DNA of 64,000 bases from Maribacter luteus (GTDB taxonomy: Bacteria; Bacteroidota; Bacteroidia; Flavobacteriales; Flavobacteriaceae): the NCBI RefSeq assembly GCF_009674825.1, contig NZ_WKJH01000028.1:124432-188431 (forward strand). Direction: 5' to 3'. A model generated the notes under the pieces. It was not told the origin of the DNA, did no database searches, and worked only from the letters and a program-made list of their open reading frames with translations. Shown one piece after another: positions 56,708 through 64,000 of the stretch (its first letter is position 1; each line of letters starts with the position of its first letter). The position numbers were made by a program, and so were the translations under genes.

Positions 56708-59572
56708 TTATTCGGGGTTAAAGCTATTATCTGTCGTAATAATCCATTTATCCATCTCAAATCCATCCTCCCTCATGGAAAAAGAAACTATATATTCCCC
56801 TGCAGATTCAAAATTAAGAAAAATGGTATTAGGGGTCCCACAATGGTTATCAAGAAGTCTTTGTGCCGACGACCATGTCCATCGGTCCTTACCTTCGCAC
56901 CATTGCATTCGAGAACCACTTTCGGGCCATTTTTCGTCAATACCCACATGAACCCCATTATCTTCGGAGCCACTAGAGAACGCACTGGCCCAAACGTAAT
57001 ACTTTCCTGGATTATTTATCCTTATCTTATAAGAAACTACACCTCCTATACCTGCTATTGGGAAAAAATTCTCTCCATGAAACAATGCATCGTCATGAGT
57101 AACCCTTGTATCAGGGAGCGCCTCTATATAAGCACCCATACTCGCTGTTCGAGCATGCCCGGACACTTCCTTATCATCCATATCCCTGGACTGTATAACC
57201 CAATCGCGTTTAGTTCCGTTATTGGTTTTAAAATGAAATGATTCTGCCTCTACTTCTAAAAAACCGTTCTCTTCTACAAATGGTGACCTATCTTTCAATA
57301 GTTCTTTTAATGAAAAGTTGTTAGGTACTAATTTTAATGCACTCCATCTACCTCTGGACCATGCCGTCCCATCATTTTCCGGTATCTTTCCATTCGTCAT
57401 TACTTTAGATTCTATTTGGATAACATCATACTTATATAAAAACACCTTACCCAAAACATGTTCTACGCCTTTAAAATTTTCATTGACTTCCGGATTTACA
57501 ATCGTATCCAAAATTGTCCCGTTTAAGCGAATTATATACGCTGATTCGCCATCGTTTTCGGCCATACTTATGAAAGAGGCTTTATAAAGACCTTCTTCTC
57601 CCCTGAATACGGTATGGGCAACGGCATAATCCTCTCGGTTATTTTCATTTGAGGCATCAATAGCCAAAACACCATTAAGCTCATCACGATAAAAAGATGG
57701 TCCCTCATTGTTTTGGTCAACTTCAAAATCGCCAAGGGCATCCAATGTCACTACCTCAGGTTTTAAGGTATTTTCTTTTTTCAGAACTTTCTTGCGTTTT
57801 AAAAGTGCAACCCAGTCACCCTCTTTGTTCGGAGGAAGACCGATATCAATACCTTTACCACCCTTAATTTGTCTTTTTGTTCCTTTTTGGAGTTTTCCTC
57901 CCGTTCGCGGATTAAACCATGACACTGTATATGTTTCATTCAAATCTAAAAGGTCTATCTCTGTTTTCCTCACCTCAGGTATATAGATAGCATAGATTTC
58001 CCTGTTTTTCGCGAAAACAAAATCATCATCGTTCTTCGTTAAATTATCTGCATTATGCATCTCGGAAAACGGTAGATAACTATGAAAAAAATCAAGGGCT
58101 ATTTTCGTTTGGTCCCATAGGGCATCCCTAGAACGCCAGTCTTCACAATTCAAATCCATATGAGCGAACTTATACCCAAAATACCATTCAACACCAGCCC
58201 CACCGGCCATAAGATTCCCCCATAGTACGGGTCCCCGCACCTCATCATGGGTAGGGTCATCGGCATCAGGTTTTGCCCCAACATCGGCGGGTCCTATCTC
58301 ATCTAGGTTCACCACCCATATTTTATCGGTTTTTTGTGATTCCCGAATCCATTTTTTTGTTGTTTCATGTACCAAGTTTGGATCATGAATTTGGATGGAA
58401 GGACCATCTAGATTCCGGTTACCAAGAAGGGGCAGCAGTATTTGATCCTGTTCTTCAGGTACGGAATGTGTGTGTAATGCAACAAAATTTTGATACGGAT
58501 CATTGAGTTTAATGTACTCCATCATCGCCTTTCTGTCATTATCATCTTGACCTTTAGGCGACCAATGAACGGGGCCGTTCTCTTCACCTAAATTCCATGT
58601 AACCCCAAGGTGATGTGAAAAGCGGGCAATCAATTCCCTTAGGTAAAGCTTCCTTTGAACACCCAACTGACCAATATCCAACAACAATTCATTTTCAGTC
58701 TCTTGCAATACAATATGCAGCATTAACCCTAGCTTGTCCATATGATCGAAAACAACCTCCCATTGATCAAGCTTACTGCAATCGAAACGATAGCGCTCAT
58801 TTTCATGGATCCAAGGCCACACATCTTTTCCATCTCCTTGAACGTTCATGGTTAAAAAATATACTGCGTTCATTCCTTTTGAAGCTAAATAATTCAGTGC
58901 CCCGATTATATTTTTTCCTTTATTCTTCTGCCATACCGGATCACCAAGCTTCCAATCCTTGGCATGGGGGCTATACTTATGGGAAGCAGGAGTTTGGTCA
59001 AATTCATAATACCCCAAAAAATCCTCAGGACTATCGGCACCTCCTTTTAAAAAAGCCTCATTGGTTTCCGCATATCTCAGATACCTTTCCCCTGTATATT
59101 TAATACGCCCTTTAGATTCAGGCGTCGATGAACCACTTTCTACATCGGCAACATCAAACGAACCATTGGCCCCATTGAAAGATATGGGTTCCCCTGCTTC
59201 TATTGAGTCGTTAACAGCAATGTTCACCCCTTTTCTAAACGAAACCCTATATTCCCATTTTCCGGTTTTATCGGGTCTAAACCGTACTTTCCAAATCTTT
59301 CCTTTGGTAGAACTACTTTCGGATGCATTACCATCGGCAGCATAAAACCCCGGAACTACATATGTTAGATCTCCATTTTTAAATGTAACATTGAGTCGAT
59401 AATTCAAAAAAGGATTAAAGGCATCATCTTCACTTAATTCTTGCCCTTCAAACGTCAAGGTTATTTTGTGCCATTTTCGTAAATCCCCCTCGATTTTAGT
59501 GTTCTGCCCTTGTGCTAGATAACAGAATACAAATAGTGCATAGAAATAAAATAGCTTATTTGTTCTTTTCAT
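56708..59572 (-). CDS. DUF5060-domain protein, probable glycoside hydrolase
   Basis: The 954-residue product has a signal peptide (LFYFYALFVFCYLAQGQ), an N-terminal beta-sandwich of the DUF5060 kind (about 28-140; KWHKITLTFEGQ, WKVRFRPDKTGKWEY), a TIM-barrel-like centre (about 160-540), then a putative collagen-binding-like sandwich (NPRTGGKLQKGT) and a long C-terminal part with further sandwich modules. Glu330/331 in VTWNLGEENGP and Glu425 in WVVNLDEIGPAD sit where clan A hydrolases have acid/base and nucleophile. It lies 16 bases before the sensor gene in one transcript. The substrate is unknown; a xylan side chain is a guess. Confidence 0.75.
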   Translation of the reverse strand: MKRTNKLFYFYALFVFCYLAQGQNTKIEGDLRKWHKITLTFEGQELSEDDAFNPFLNYRLNVTFKNGDLTYVVPGFYAADGNASESSSTKGKIWKVRFRPDKTGKWEYRVSFRKGVNIAVNDSIEAGEPISFNGANGSFDVADVESGSSTPESKGRIKYTGERYLRYAETNEAFLKGGADSPEDFLGYYEFDQTPASHKYSPHAKDWKLGDPVWQKNKGKNIIGALNYLASKGMNAVYFLTMNVQGDGKDVWPWIHENERYRFDCSKLDQWEVVFDHMDKLGLMLHIVLQETENELLLDIGQLGVQRKLYLRELIARFSHHLGVTWNLGEENGPVHWSPKGQDDNDRKAMMEYIKLNDPYQNFVALHTHSVPEEQDQILLPLLGNRNLDGPSIQIHDPNLVHETTKKWIRESQKTDKIWVVNLDEIGPADVGAKPDADDPTHDEVRGPVLWGNLMAGGAGVEWYFGYKFAHMDLNCEDWRSRDALWDQTKIALDFFHSYLPFSEMHNADNLTKNDDDFVFAKNREIYAIYIPEVRKTEIDLLDLNETYTVSWFNPRTGGKLQKGTKRQIKGGKGIDIGLPPNKEGDWVALLKRKKVLKKENTLKPEVVTLDALGDFEVDQNNEGPSFYRDELNGVLAIDASNENNREDYAVAHTVFRGEEGLYKASFISMAENDGESAYIIRLNGTILDTIVNPEVNENFKGVEHVLGKVFLYKYDVIQIESKVMTNGKIPENDGTAWSRGRWSALKLVPNNFSLKELLKDRSPFVEENGFLEVEAESFHFKTNNGTKRDWVIQSRDMDDKEVSGHARTASMGAYIEALPDTRVTHDDALFHGENFFPIAGIGGVVSYKIRINNPGKYYVWASAFSSGSEDNGVHVGIDEKWPESGSRMQWCEGKDRWTWSSAQRLLDNHCGTPNTIFLNFESAGEYIVSFSMREDGFEMDKWIITTDNSFNPE

Positions 59573-59823
59573 AAATGGTTTATTTGATTGTTTGTCAGAA
59601 TGAGCTTATCCGCATATACCTTCCAGCCTTTAAAAATATTTAGATAACCTGATAATCGCTGTTACTTATGAAGCATCTTGTGATACAATTGTGTCATTTT
59701 AAATCTACCCCTAACATTAATGTCTTAATACCATTATATGAATATCAATAGTAGGTTATCCCAATACAACATAAAGATCAGTAACCCACGACCCTATAAC
59801 CAGAAAATCTATGAATGGAATTA

Positions 59824-59935
59824 TATTTATGGAGTCAATCCTGGGAAGTACCCTAGGTTTGAACCTTATAGTATTCTTCCAACTTTTTAAAAAAATAGAT
59901 AGAGCGCAAATGAAAATAGGCTATCCCATTTAGAT
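59824..59935 (-). repeat. Decayed tRNA/terminator-like repeat, copy 1
   Basis: This block aligns with 60066-60182. Read on the minus strand it has an imperfect hairpin (GCTATCTAAATGGGATAGC), ATTTGCGC, AAAAAGTTGG (like the D-loop AGTTGG) and GGTTCAAACC (like the T-loop). It does not fold as a tRNA. It looks like an older, more worn copy of the unit. Confidence 0.4.
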
Positions 59936-60065
59936 AGCTATTATGGATGATACTATCACAAAGCGTCGGGAGAACCGGCACCCCTCCCCTATACAATCAG
60001 AATGCATTCGACCCCCTGATCACTTTTTATTCAGAACTATCATTTTTCGCCCGTAAATCTCTAAA

Positions 60066-60152
60066 TGGAATATTATTTAGGGAGTAAGATATGCTCGAAC
60101 CTTGTACTATCTATCCAACTTTTTATAATAAAAATGGATTTAGCGCAAATAA
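60066..60152 (-). repeat. Decayed tRNA-like repeat, copy 2
   Basis: Read on the minus strand it shows ATTTGCGC, AAAAAGTTGG and AAGGTTCGAGC in the same order as copy 1 and as the D- and T-loops of the intact tRNA-Val upstream, but the distance between the two loops is about 20 bases shorter, so the anticodon arm is missing. Confidence 0.4.
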
Positions 60153-60154
60153 AA

Positions 60155-60182
60155 AAAGGCTATCTAAATTTAGATAGCCTTT
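60155..60182 (-). terminator. Terminator downstream of tRNA-Val(TAC)
   Basis: A perfect palindrome (centre between 60168 and 60169, 14-bp arms) starts directly after the tRNA 3' end and is followed on the minus strand by a T-run. Confidence 0.85.
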
Positions 60183-60183
60183 G

Positions 60184-60258
60184 TGGGCCCTACTGGATTC
60201 GAACCAGTGACCCCCTGCTTGTAAGGCAGGTGCTCTGAACCAACTGAGCTAAGAGCCC
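60184..60258 (-). tRNA. tRNA-Val (anticodon TAC)
   Basis: The minus strand folds as a cloverleaf: acceptor GGGCTCT/AGGGCCC (one G-T pair) with discriminator A, D-arm GCTC/GAGC, anticodon stem CCTGC/GCAGG with loop CTTACAA (anticodon TAC), variable loop, and T-arm ACTGG/CCAGT with TTCGAAT. CCA is not encoded. It shares its T-arm half with tRNA-Val(GAC) at 36015-36089. Confidence 0.95.
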
Positions 60259-60316
60259 TAACGGGGTGCAAATATAGAATAGTTTTCTAATCCCCAAAAG
60301 AAAAAATTAAAAAAAA

Positions 60317-61528
60317 TCACACTACTTCTGCAACTGTAAATGTACTACCACCAATAAAAATTAAATCTTTTTTACCTGCTGTTTTCAAAGCAGCTTTAAA
60401 CGCCTTATCCACAGAGTTATATGATTCTCCTTTCAATGCATGCATTTTAGCCTTGTTGACCAAAATCTCGACATCCAAACCTCGCATTATATTCGGCTTA
60501 CAAAAATAATAATGGGCATTTTTAGGAAAAAGAGGCAATATACTATCAAGATCCTTCTCTTTAACGAAGCCAAGTACCATATGCAACTCATTAAAATCCT
60601 GTTGTGCCAATTGTTCGGTTACATAGGTAAGACCTTCTTTATTGTGGGCCGTATCGCAAACAACAAAAGGTTTTTTATTCAAAATCTGCCATCTACCTAA
60701 CAATCCTGTATTCTTTACAACATGTTTGAGCCCACTTTTAATATGTTTTTTCTTGATCTTATAGTCCTTAAGTTCGGTAAGTACGGCAAGCACCCCTTTC
60801 ACATTCTTGGATTGATAATTTCCCAATAAAGATGTCTTGAACGTCTTGTGTATGACTTTTTCAGCAAAAATCACCTTCGCATTCTTTGATACTGCTACAT
60901 TATGGAAAACCTCAGCAATTTCCTCTTGATATTCACTAACGACTACTGGAATGCCCTCTTTAATGATACCTGCTTTTTCCTTAGCGATTTTCCCTAGAGT
61001 ATCACCAAGCATATCCAAATGATCCATCCCGATATTGGTTATCAACGCTACTTCGGGATTAAGGATGTTCGTTGAATCCAAACGACCTCCGAGACCAACC
61101 TCGACCACGGCTATATCTACCTTTTCAGATGCAAAAAAATCTAAGGCCATTCCTACGGTCATTTCAAAAAAAGACAATTGGTACTCTTCTAAAAATGCTT
61201 TATTCTTCTCGATAAACCCAACTACCTTCTTTTTTCGAATAGTTTTCCCATTGATTTTTATACGTTCCCTAAAATCCTTTAAATGTGGCGATGTATACAA
61301 TCCTACTTTATATCCTGCCTCTTGTAATATTGAAGCCAACATATGACTACTGGAACCTTTACCATTGGTACCGGCCACATGAATACTTTTGAATTTTGTT
61401 TCGGGATGGTTTAAAAAAGTTGAAAAAGCCCGGATATTATCCATTTTGCCATTATATGCGACTTTTCCTTTTTGCTGATAGGCTGGAAGTTGGGCAAACA
61501 TCCAATCCAAAGTTTCTTTATAGGTCAC
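60317..61528 (-). CDS. folC: Bifunctional folylpolyglutamate synthase / dihydrofolate synthase
   Basis: FolC joins glutamate to dihydropteroate and to folates. The 403-residue sequence has the Mur-ligase-like fold: the P-loop HVAGTNGKGSSSHMLASI (about 49-66), VDIAVVEVGLGGRLDSTN, ITNIGMDHLDMLGDTLG and the C-terminal domain start VCDTAHNKEGL. Length is slightly short but usual for Bacteroidota. It ends the tonB-folC side of the transcript: its start is directly adjacent to the TonB gene stop, so it is likely cotranscribed with the transport genes. Confidence 0.94.
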   Translation of the reverse strand: MTYKETLDWMFAQLPAYQQKGKVAYNGKMDNIRAFSTFLNHPETKFKSIHVAGTNGKGSSSHMLASILQEAGYKVGLYTSPHLKDFRERIKINGKTIRKKKVVGFIEKNKAFLEEYQLSFFEMTVGMALDFFASEKVDIAVVEVGLGGRLDSTNILNPEVALITNIGMDHLDMLGDTLGKIAKEKAGIIKEGIPVVVSEYQEEIAEVFHNVAVSKNAKVIFAEKVIHKTFKTSLLGNYQSKNVKGVLAVLTELKDYKIKKKHIKSGLKHVVKNTGLLGRWQILNKKPFVVCDTAHNKEGLTYVTEQLAQQDFNELHMVLGFVKEKDLDSILPLFPKNAHYYFCKPNIMRGLDVEILVNKAKMHALKGESYNSVDKAFKAALKTAGKKDLIFIGGSTFTVAEVV

Positions 61529-62428
61529 TTATCCCCCTAATTTAAAATTGACCACCACAAAACCAATTTGTTGGCTGGGTGCATTGGAATCTAAGTTCCA
61601 CTTATGTTTAAAAGCAGTTTTCTTTGCAGGCTCCAATAAACAAGGATTATTATTTGTAGTCCCTTTTACGCCAGGTGTCGCGCTTATCACTTTTCCTGTA
61701 CGATCTACTACGATTTTAACAACTACCCTGCCCTCTTGGTTACACTCTTGCTGCACTTTACCCTTACTTACCAAAGAACGACCATTAAGGCCATACCCTC
61801 CTGTTCCACTGCCAGACCCGGGACTACCATAATAACTTGTTGCATAGGGATCCCCATCAGGTTGCCCTTTATCACCGGGGCGGTTATCATCACCTTCACT
61901 TCCTGATGCCGTACCGTCAGATTTGTTGAGTCCGCCCATTAGCTTATCCAACTCTGCTTTCTTGGCTTCCTGTTCTTTTCTTTTTTGTTCTTCGGCTTCC
62001 CGCTTTTCACGTGCTACCCTATCCGCTTCAGCTTTGGCCTTTTTGGCTGCTGCATCAGCTTTCCGCTTGGCTTCTTTTTGTTGCTTTATCTTTATGGATT
62101 CCTCACTTTCTTGTGTAAGTACTTTTTCCGTAGGCTGCTCTTTCTCGACCACTTCCTCTTGCACTTCTTCGGGTATGGCCTCCTCTATTTGTTCTTGCTG
62201 AACATTTGGCGGCTCAGGTATATCCAATGGTTCTGACCTAATTTTCTCCATGGGTTGTTTATCGCCCATACCAAAGTCCATAGAACCAAAATTTACAGAA
62301 ATACCATTCTCAATTGGGGGATCCATATAGGTAAGTCCTATATAAAAAAGCAATAGTACGAGCGCACTCAACAAGGCCGTCGTAAGTGTAAATGATTTTT
62401 TCTTGTGTCTCGTATCTAAAAATGACAT
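61529..62428 (-). CDS. TonB-like energy transducer
   Basis: The 299-residue protein has one membrane span (LTTALLSALVLLLFYIGLTYM, about 14-34), a proline/glutamate-rich then lysine/alanine-rich charged linker (about 60-165; long helical KKAKAEADRVAREKREAEEQ-type run), a glycine-rich hinge (GSPGSGSGTGGYGLNG) and a C-terminal TonB/TolA-like domain (QEGRVVVKIVVDRTGKVIS). With ExbD and ExbB coded upstream on the same strand it forms the complex that energises the outer membrane receptors, SusC included, or a Tol-like complex. Confidence 0.88.
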   Translation of the reverse strand: MSFLDTRHKKKSFTLTTALLSALVLLLFYIGLTYMDPPIENGISVNFGSMDFGMGDKQPMEKIRSEPLDIPEPPNVQQEQIEEAIPEEVQEEVVEKEQPTEKVLTQESEESIKIKQQKEAKRKADAAAKKAKAEADRVAREKREAEEQKRKEQEAKKAELDKLMGGLNKSDGTASGSEGDDNRPGDKGQPDGDPYATSYYGSPGSGSGTGGYGLNGRSLVSKGKVQQECNQEGRVVVKIVVDRTGKVISATPGVKGTTNNNPCLLEPAKKTAFKHKWNLDSNAPSQQIGFVVVNFKLGG

Positions 62429-62568
62429 TGTACCTATTGCGTTTTAAAATGTCGATTTGCAAGTTCGGATTGTTTCTCCTACGGATGAAAACATTCCAAA
62501 ACCATATCCGGAATAACAATAGTGAAATAGAAGAGTCTCAGTTGCACTTTCTTACTGAGGTTTACCCT

Positions 62569-62955
62569 TTAGTTAGGTCGTACGGCCAATATTACCTTAT
62601 AATTGTTCCTATTGGCAATATCCATAACATGCACGGCCTCCTTAATGGCAACGCTCTCTTCTGCCCTAAGGATGATAGTGGGCTTGTCTTGCCCTTCAAG
62701 TGCTTTCTTTAATTCAATTTCAATATATTCTCCGTTTATTCTCTCATTGTTCACAAAATATTCCAAGTTCTTATTGATACTTACCGAAACATTTTGTGTA
62801 TTCGTGGATTTCCCTTTCGCCTTAGGCAAAAGTAAATCCAAGGCATTAGGTGAATTCGCTGTTAACATAAAAAATATCAACAACAAAAAAACAATATCGG
62901 TCATGGACGACATACTGAAGTCCGGACTCACCTTATTTCTTCCTTTTAATTTCAT
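62569..62955 (-). CDS. exbD: ExbD/TolR biopolymer transport protein
   Basis: The 128-residue protein has one membrane span with the conserved proton-pathway Asp (SSMTDIVFLLLIFFML) and a periplasmic domain ending KVILAVRPN. It partners with ExbB (coded 6 bases upstream) and with the TonB-like protein coded 140 bases downstream. Only one ExbD gene is present in this cluster, whereas many Bacteroidota clusters have two. Confidence 0.92.
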   Translation of the reverse strand: MKLKGRNKVSPDFSMSSMTDIVFLLLIFFMLTANSPNALDLLLPKAKGKSTNTQNVSVSINKNLEYFVNNERINGEYIEIELKKALEGQDKPTIILRAEESVAIKEAVHVMDIANRNNYKVILAVRPN

Positions 62956-62961
62956 CCTAAG

Positions 62962-63654
62962 TTATAGTGGTTCGTTCAACAAGTCGAGGAACTCAACTGC
63001 ATTTGCTTCCATTTTATGAACGACTTTATCGGTTCTGTTCACCAAGTGGTTGTAACCAATATAAGCGATAATACCAACTATCAATCCTGCTACGGTAGTT
63101 GTCATCGCCGTATAAATACCTGAAGCCAAAGAACCCATTTCCGCTTGTCCCCCACTGGTTGCCATTTCATGGAATGCCAAAATCATACCAATAACAGTTC
63201 CTAAGAAACCGATCATTGGCGCTGCACCGGCCACGGTTGCCAAAACACTTACGTTTCTTTCCAACTTATAAACTTCTAAGGTACCGGCATTTTCAATGGC
63301 CGTATTTATGTCGTCCAAAGGTTTCCCTATTCTTGAGACGCCTTTTTCAGTCAATCGGGCTACCGGGGAATCTGTTTGGGCACATAATAATTTTGCCGCT
63401 TCCAATTTTCCATTGGTAACATGATCTCGTATCTGGTTCATAAAATCCTTATCTATTTTTGAAGCGGCCTTAATGGCAAAAATGCGTTCAAAATAGATGT
63501 ACAGGGCAACGAACAACAAAACAAATAAAATTGCGATAATGACGATACTTCCCGTACCCCCACTAAAAATCAAATCTATGACCGAGAGTGTCTTTTCTTC
63601 GGATAGAACTTCACCCACTGCTGGGTCTTGAGCAAGATCTTGTAACATTGACAT
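62962..63654 (-). CDS. exbB: ExbB/TolQ/MotA proton channel family protein
   Basis: The 230-residue protein has three hydrophobic spans (about 31-52, 135-160 and 175-200) with the family core LATVAGAAPMIGFLGTVIGMILAF and IYTAMTTTVAGLIVGIIAYI. It makes the proton channel of the ExbB-ExbD-TonB motor in the inner membrane. It is followed by exbD after 6 bases. The NhaD-type antiporter gene lies upstream on the same strand, with a 50-base gap. Confidence 0.93.
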   Translation of the reverse strand: MSMLQDLAQDPAVGEVLSEEKTLSVIDLIFSGGTGSIVIIAILFVLLFVALYIYFERIFAIKAASKIDKDFMNQIRDHVTNGKLEAAKLLCAQTDSPVARLTEKGVSRIGKPLDDINTAIENAGTLEVYKLERNVSVLATVAGAAPMIGFLGTVIGMILAFHEMATSGGQAEMGSLASGIYTAMTTTVAGLIVGIIAYIGYNHLVNRTDKVVHKMEANAVEFLDLLNEPL

Positions 63655-63704
63655 ATAATTTCTATTCTTTAAGTTGCCTTAATAACGGAGTTTTATCGAT
63701 TAAA

Positions 63705-64000
63705 TTATGCGTTTAACATAAAATCCCTTAATAAAACAAAGGTTGCGGCACCTGCCAGAAAACCTACCAAAGCAAGCCATGCGATTTTTTTAAGGTACCA
63801 GAAGAAATCTATTTTCTCCATACCCATGGCCACAACACCTGCAGCCGAACCTATGATCAACATACTACCCCCAGTACCGGCTGAATATGCTATGAAATGC
63901 CATAAGGGATTATCAATTCCTTCTGAGAACATACCCATACTTGCCGCTACTAATGGAACATTATCTATAACTGCAGAACCTACACCAAAAAGCATTACTA
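63705..64000 (-). CDS. nhaD: NhaD-type Na+/H+ antiporter, C-terminal part (runs off window)
   Basis: The visible 98 codons encode the end of a membrane protein with SAVIDNVPLVAASMGMF (the IDNVP motif of NhaD-type and related ion transporters), SAGTGGSMLIIGSAAGVVAMG and the last two spans. The frame continues past base 64000, so the apparent ATG at 63993-63995 is internal. It exports Na+ in exchange for H+. With the pyrophosphate-driven pump it agrees with a sodium-based marine life style. Confidence 0.85.
   Translation of the reverse strand, partial: VMLFGVGSAVIDNVPLVAASMGMFSEGIDNPLWHFIAYSAGTGGSMLIIGSAAGVVAMGMEKIDFFWYLKKIAWLALVGFLAGAATFVLLRDFMLNA

Larger units (their letters stand above)
59573..60183. 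other. Intergenic region with two decayed tRNA/terminator-like copies
   Basis: No coding frame is seen. Two related blocks (about 59824-59935 and 60066-60182) share TTGAACC or TCGAACC, CCAACTTTTT, GCGCAAAT and a terminal GGCTATC hairpin arm. They are described separately as repeats. The rest is AT-rich upstream DNA of the DUF5060 gene. Confidence 0.55.

Noticed and set aside
56692-56766. 25-codon N-terminal extension of the hybrid sensor
   Set aside because: It would overlap the end of the upstream gene and hide the signal peptide; the ATG at 56691 gives a normal export start.
56705-57241. 178-codon plus-strand frame at the 3' end of the DUF5060 gene
   Set aside because: Antisense shadow; the minus-strand frame has a signal peptide, domain structure and operon context.
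58615-59103. 162-codon plus-strand frame opposite the DUF5060 gene
   Set aside because: Antisense of a clear coding frame, no signature of its own.
1-64000. CRISPR array, insertion sequence or prophage
   Set aside because: No regular short repeats with spacers, no transposase, integrase or phage structural gene was seen.

Overview
The window is a piece of chromosome from a marine-type member of the Flavobacteriaceae (Bacteroidota). The evidence is the gene content: the gliding lipoprotein GldJ, the type IX secretion protein PorV, a SusC/SusD pair with a hybrid two-component sensor, a GLPGLI-family protein, DUF5686 and 2TM-domain proteins, a pyrophosphate-driven ion pump, AT-rich intergenic DNA, and a promoter box of the TAnnTTTG type. 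No phage, transposase, integrase or CRISPR array was seen.

Positions 1 to about 36 kb are mostly housekeeping. They hold the end of a TonB-dependent receptor with its GLPGLI neighbour, deoxynucleoside kinase, peptidase E, a TonB-like protein, membrane and soluble pyrophosphatases side by side, DUF5686, pyruvate dehydrogenase E1 beta, electron transfer flavoprotein (etfBA), a bifunctional-nuclease-type protein, a nucleoside transporter, thymidylate synthase, dihydrofolate reductase, glutamate racemase, a PafA-like phosphatase, an MlaE/MlaF-type ABC pair, DUF389, mannose-1-phosphate guanylyltransferase, SprT, a short-chain dehydrogenase, an M28 peptidase, pyruvate dehydrogenase E2 and E1 alpha, cytidine deaminase, porV, gldJ and murF. 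Two things stand out here. porV carries a one-base frameshift near its 3' end, and porU, which lies between gldJ and porV in Flavobacterium johnsoniae, is missing from this locus.

Positions 36 to 60 kb hold a xylan utilisation locus lying between two tRNA-Val genes (anticodons GAC and TAC, same strand). It has three exported GH10 xylanases, an exported GH43 and a cytoplasmic GH43, a GPH-type sugar symporter, a lipoprotein with a duplicated carbohydrate-binding module, SusD, SusC, a hybrid sensor-regulator, and a 954-residue DUF5060-type protein that looks like a glycoside hydrolase of uncertain activity. The likely flow is surface cleavage by GH10 enzymes, import through SusC/SusD, further trimming by the exported GH43, entry to the cytoplasm through the GPH symporter, and final hydrolysis by the cytoplasmic GH43. 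A 32-residue single-span membrane peptide is encoded in the susC leader, just after a plausible promoter and below a 21-bp-spaced repeat that may be the regulator's site.

Positions 60 to 64 kb return to core genes: folC, then a TonB/ExbD/ExbB energy-transduction set and the end of an NhaD-type antiporter. Between the DUF5060 gene and tRNA-Val(TAC) lie two decayed copies of a tRNA-plus-terminator-like unit.
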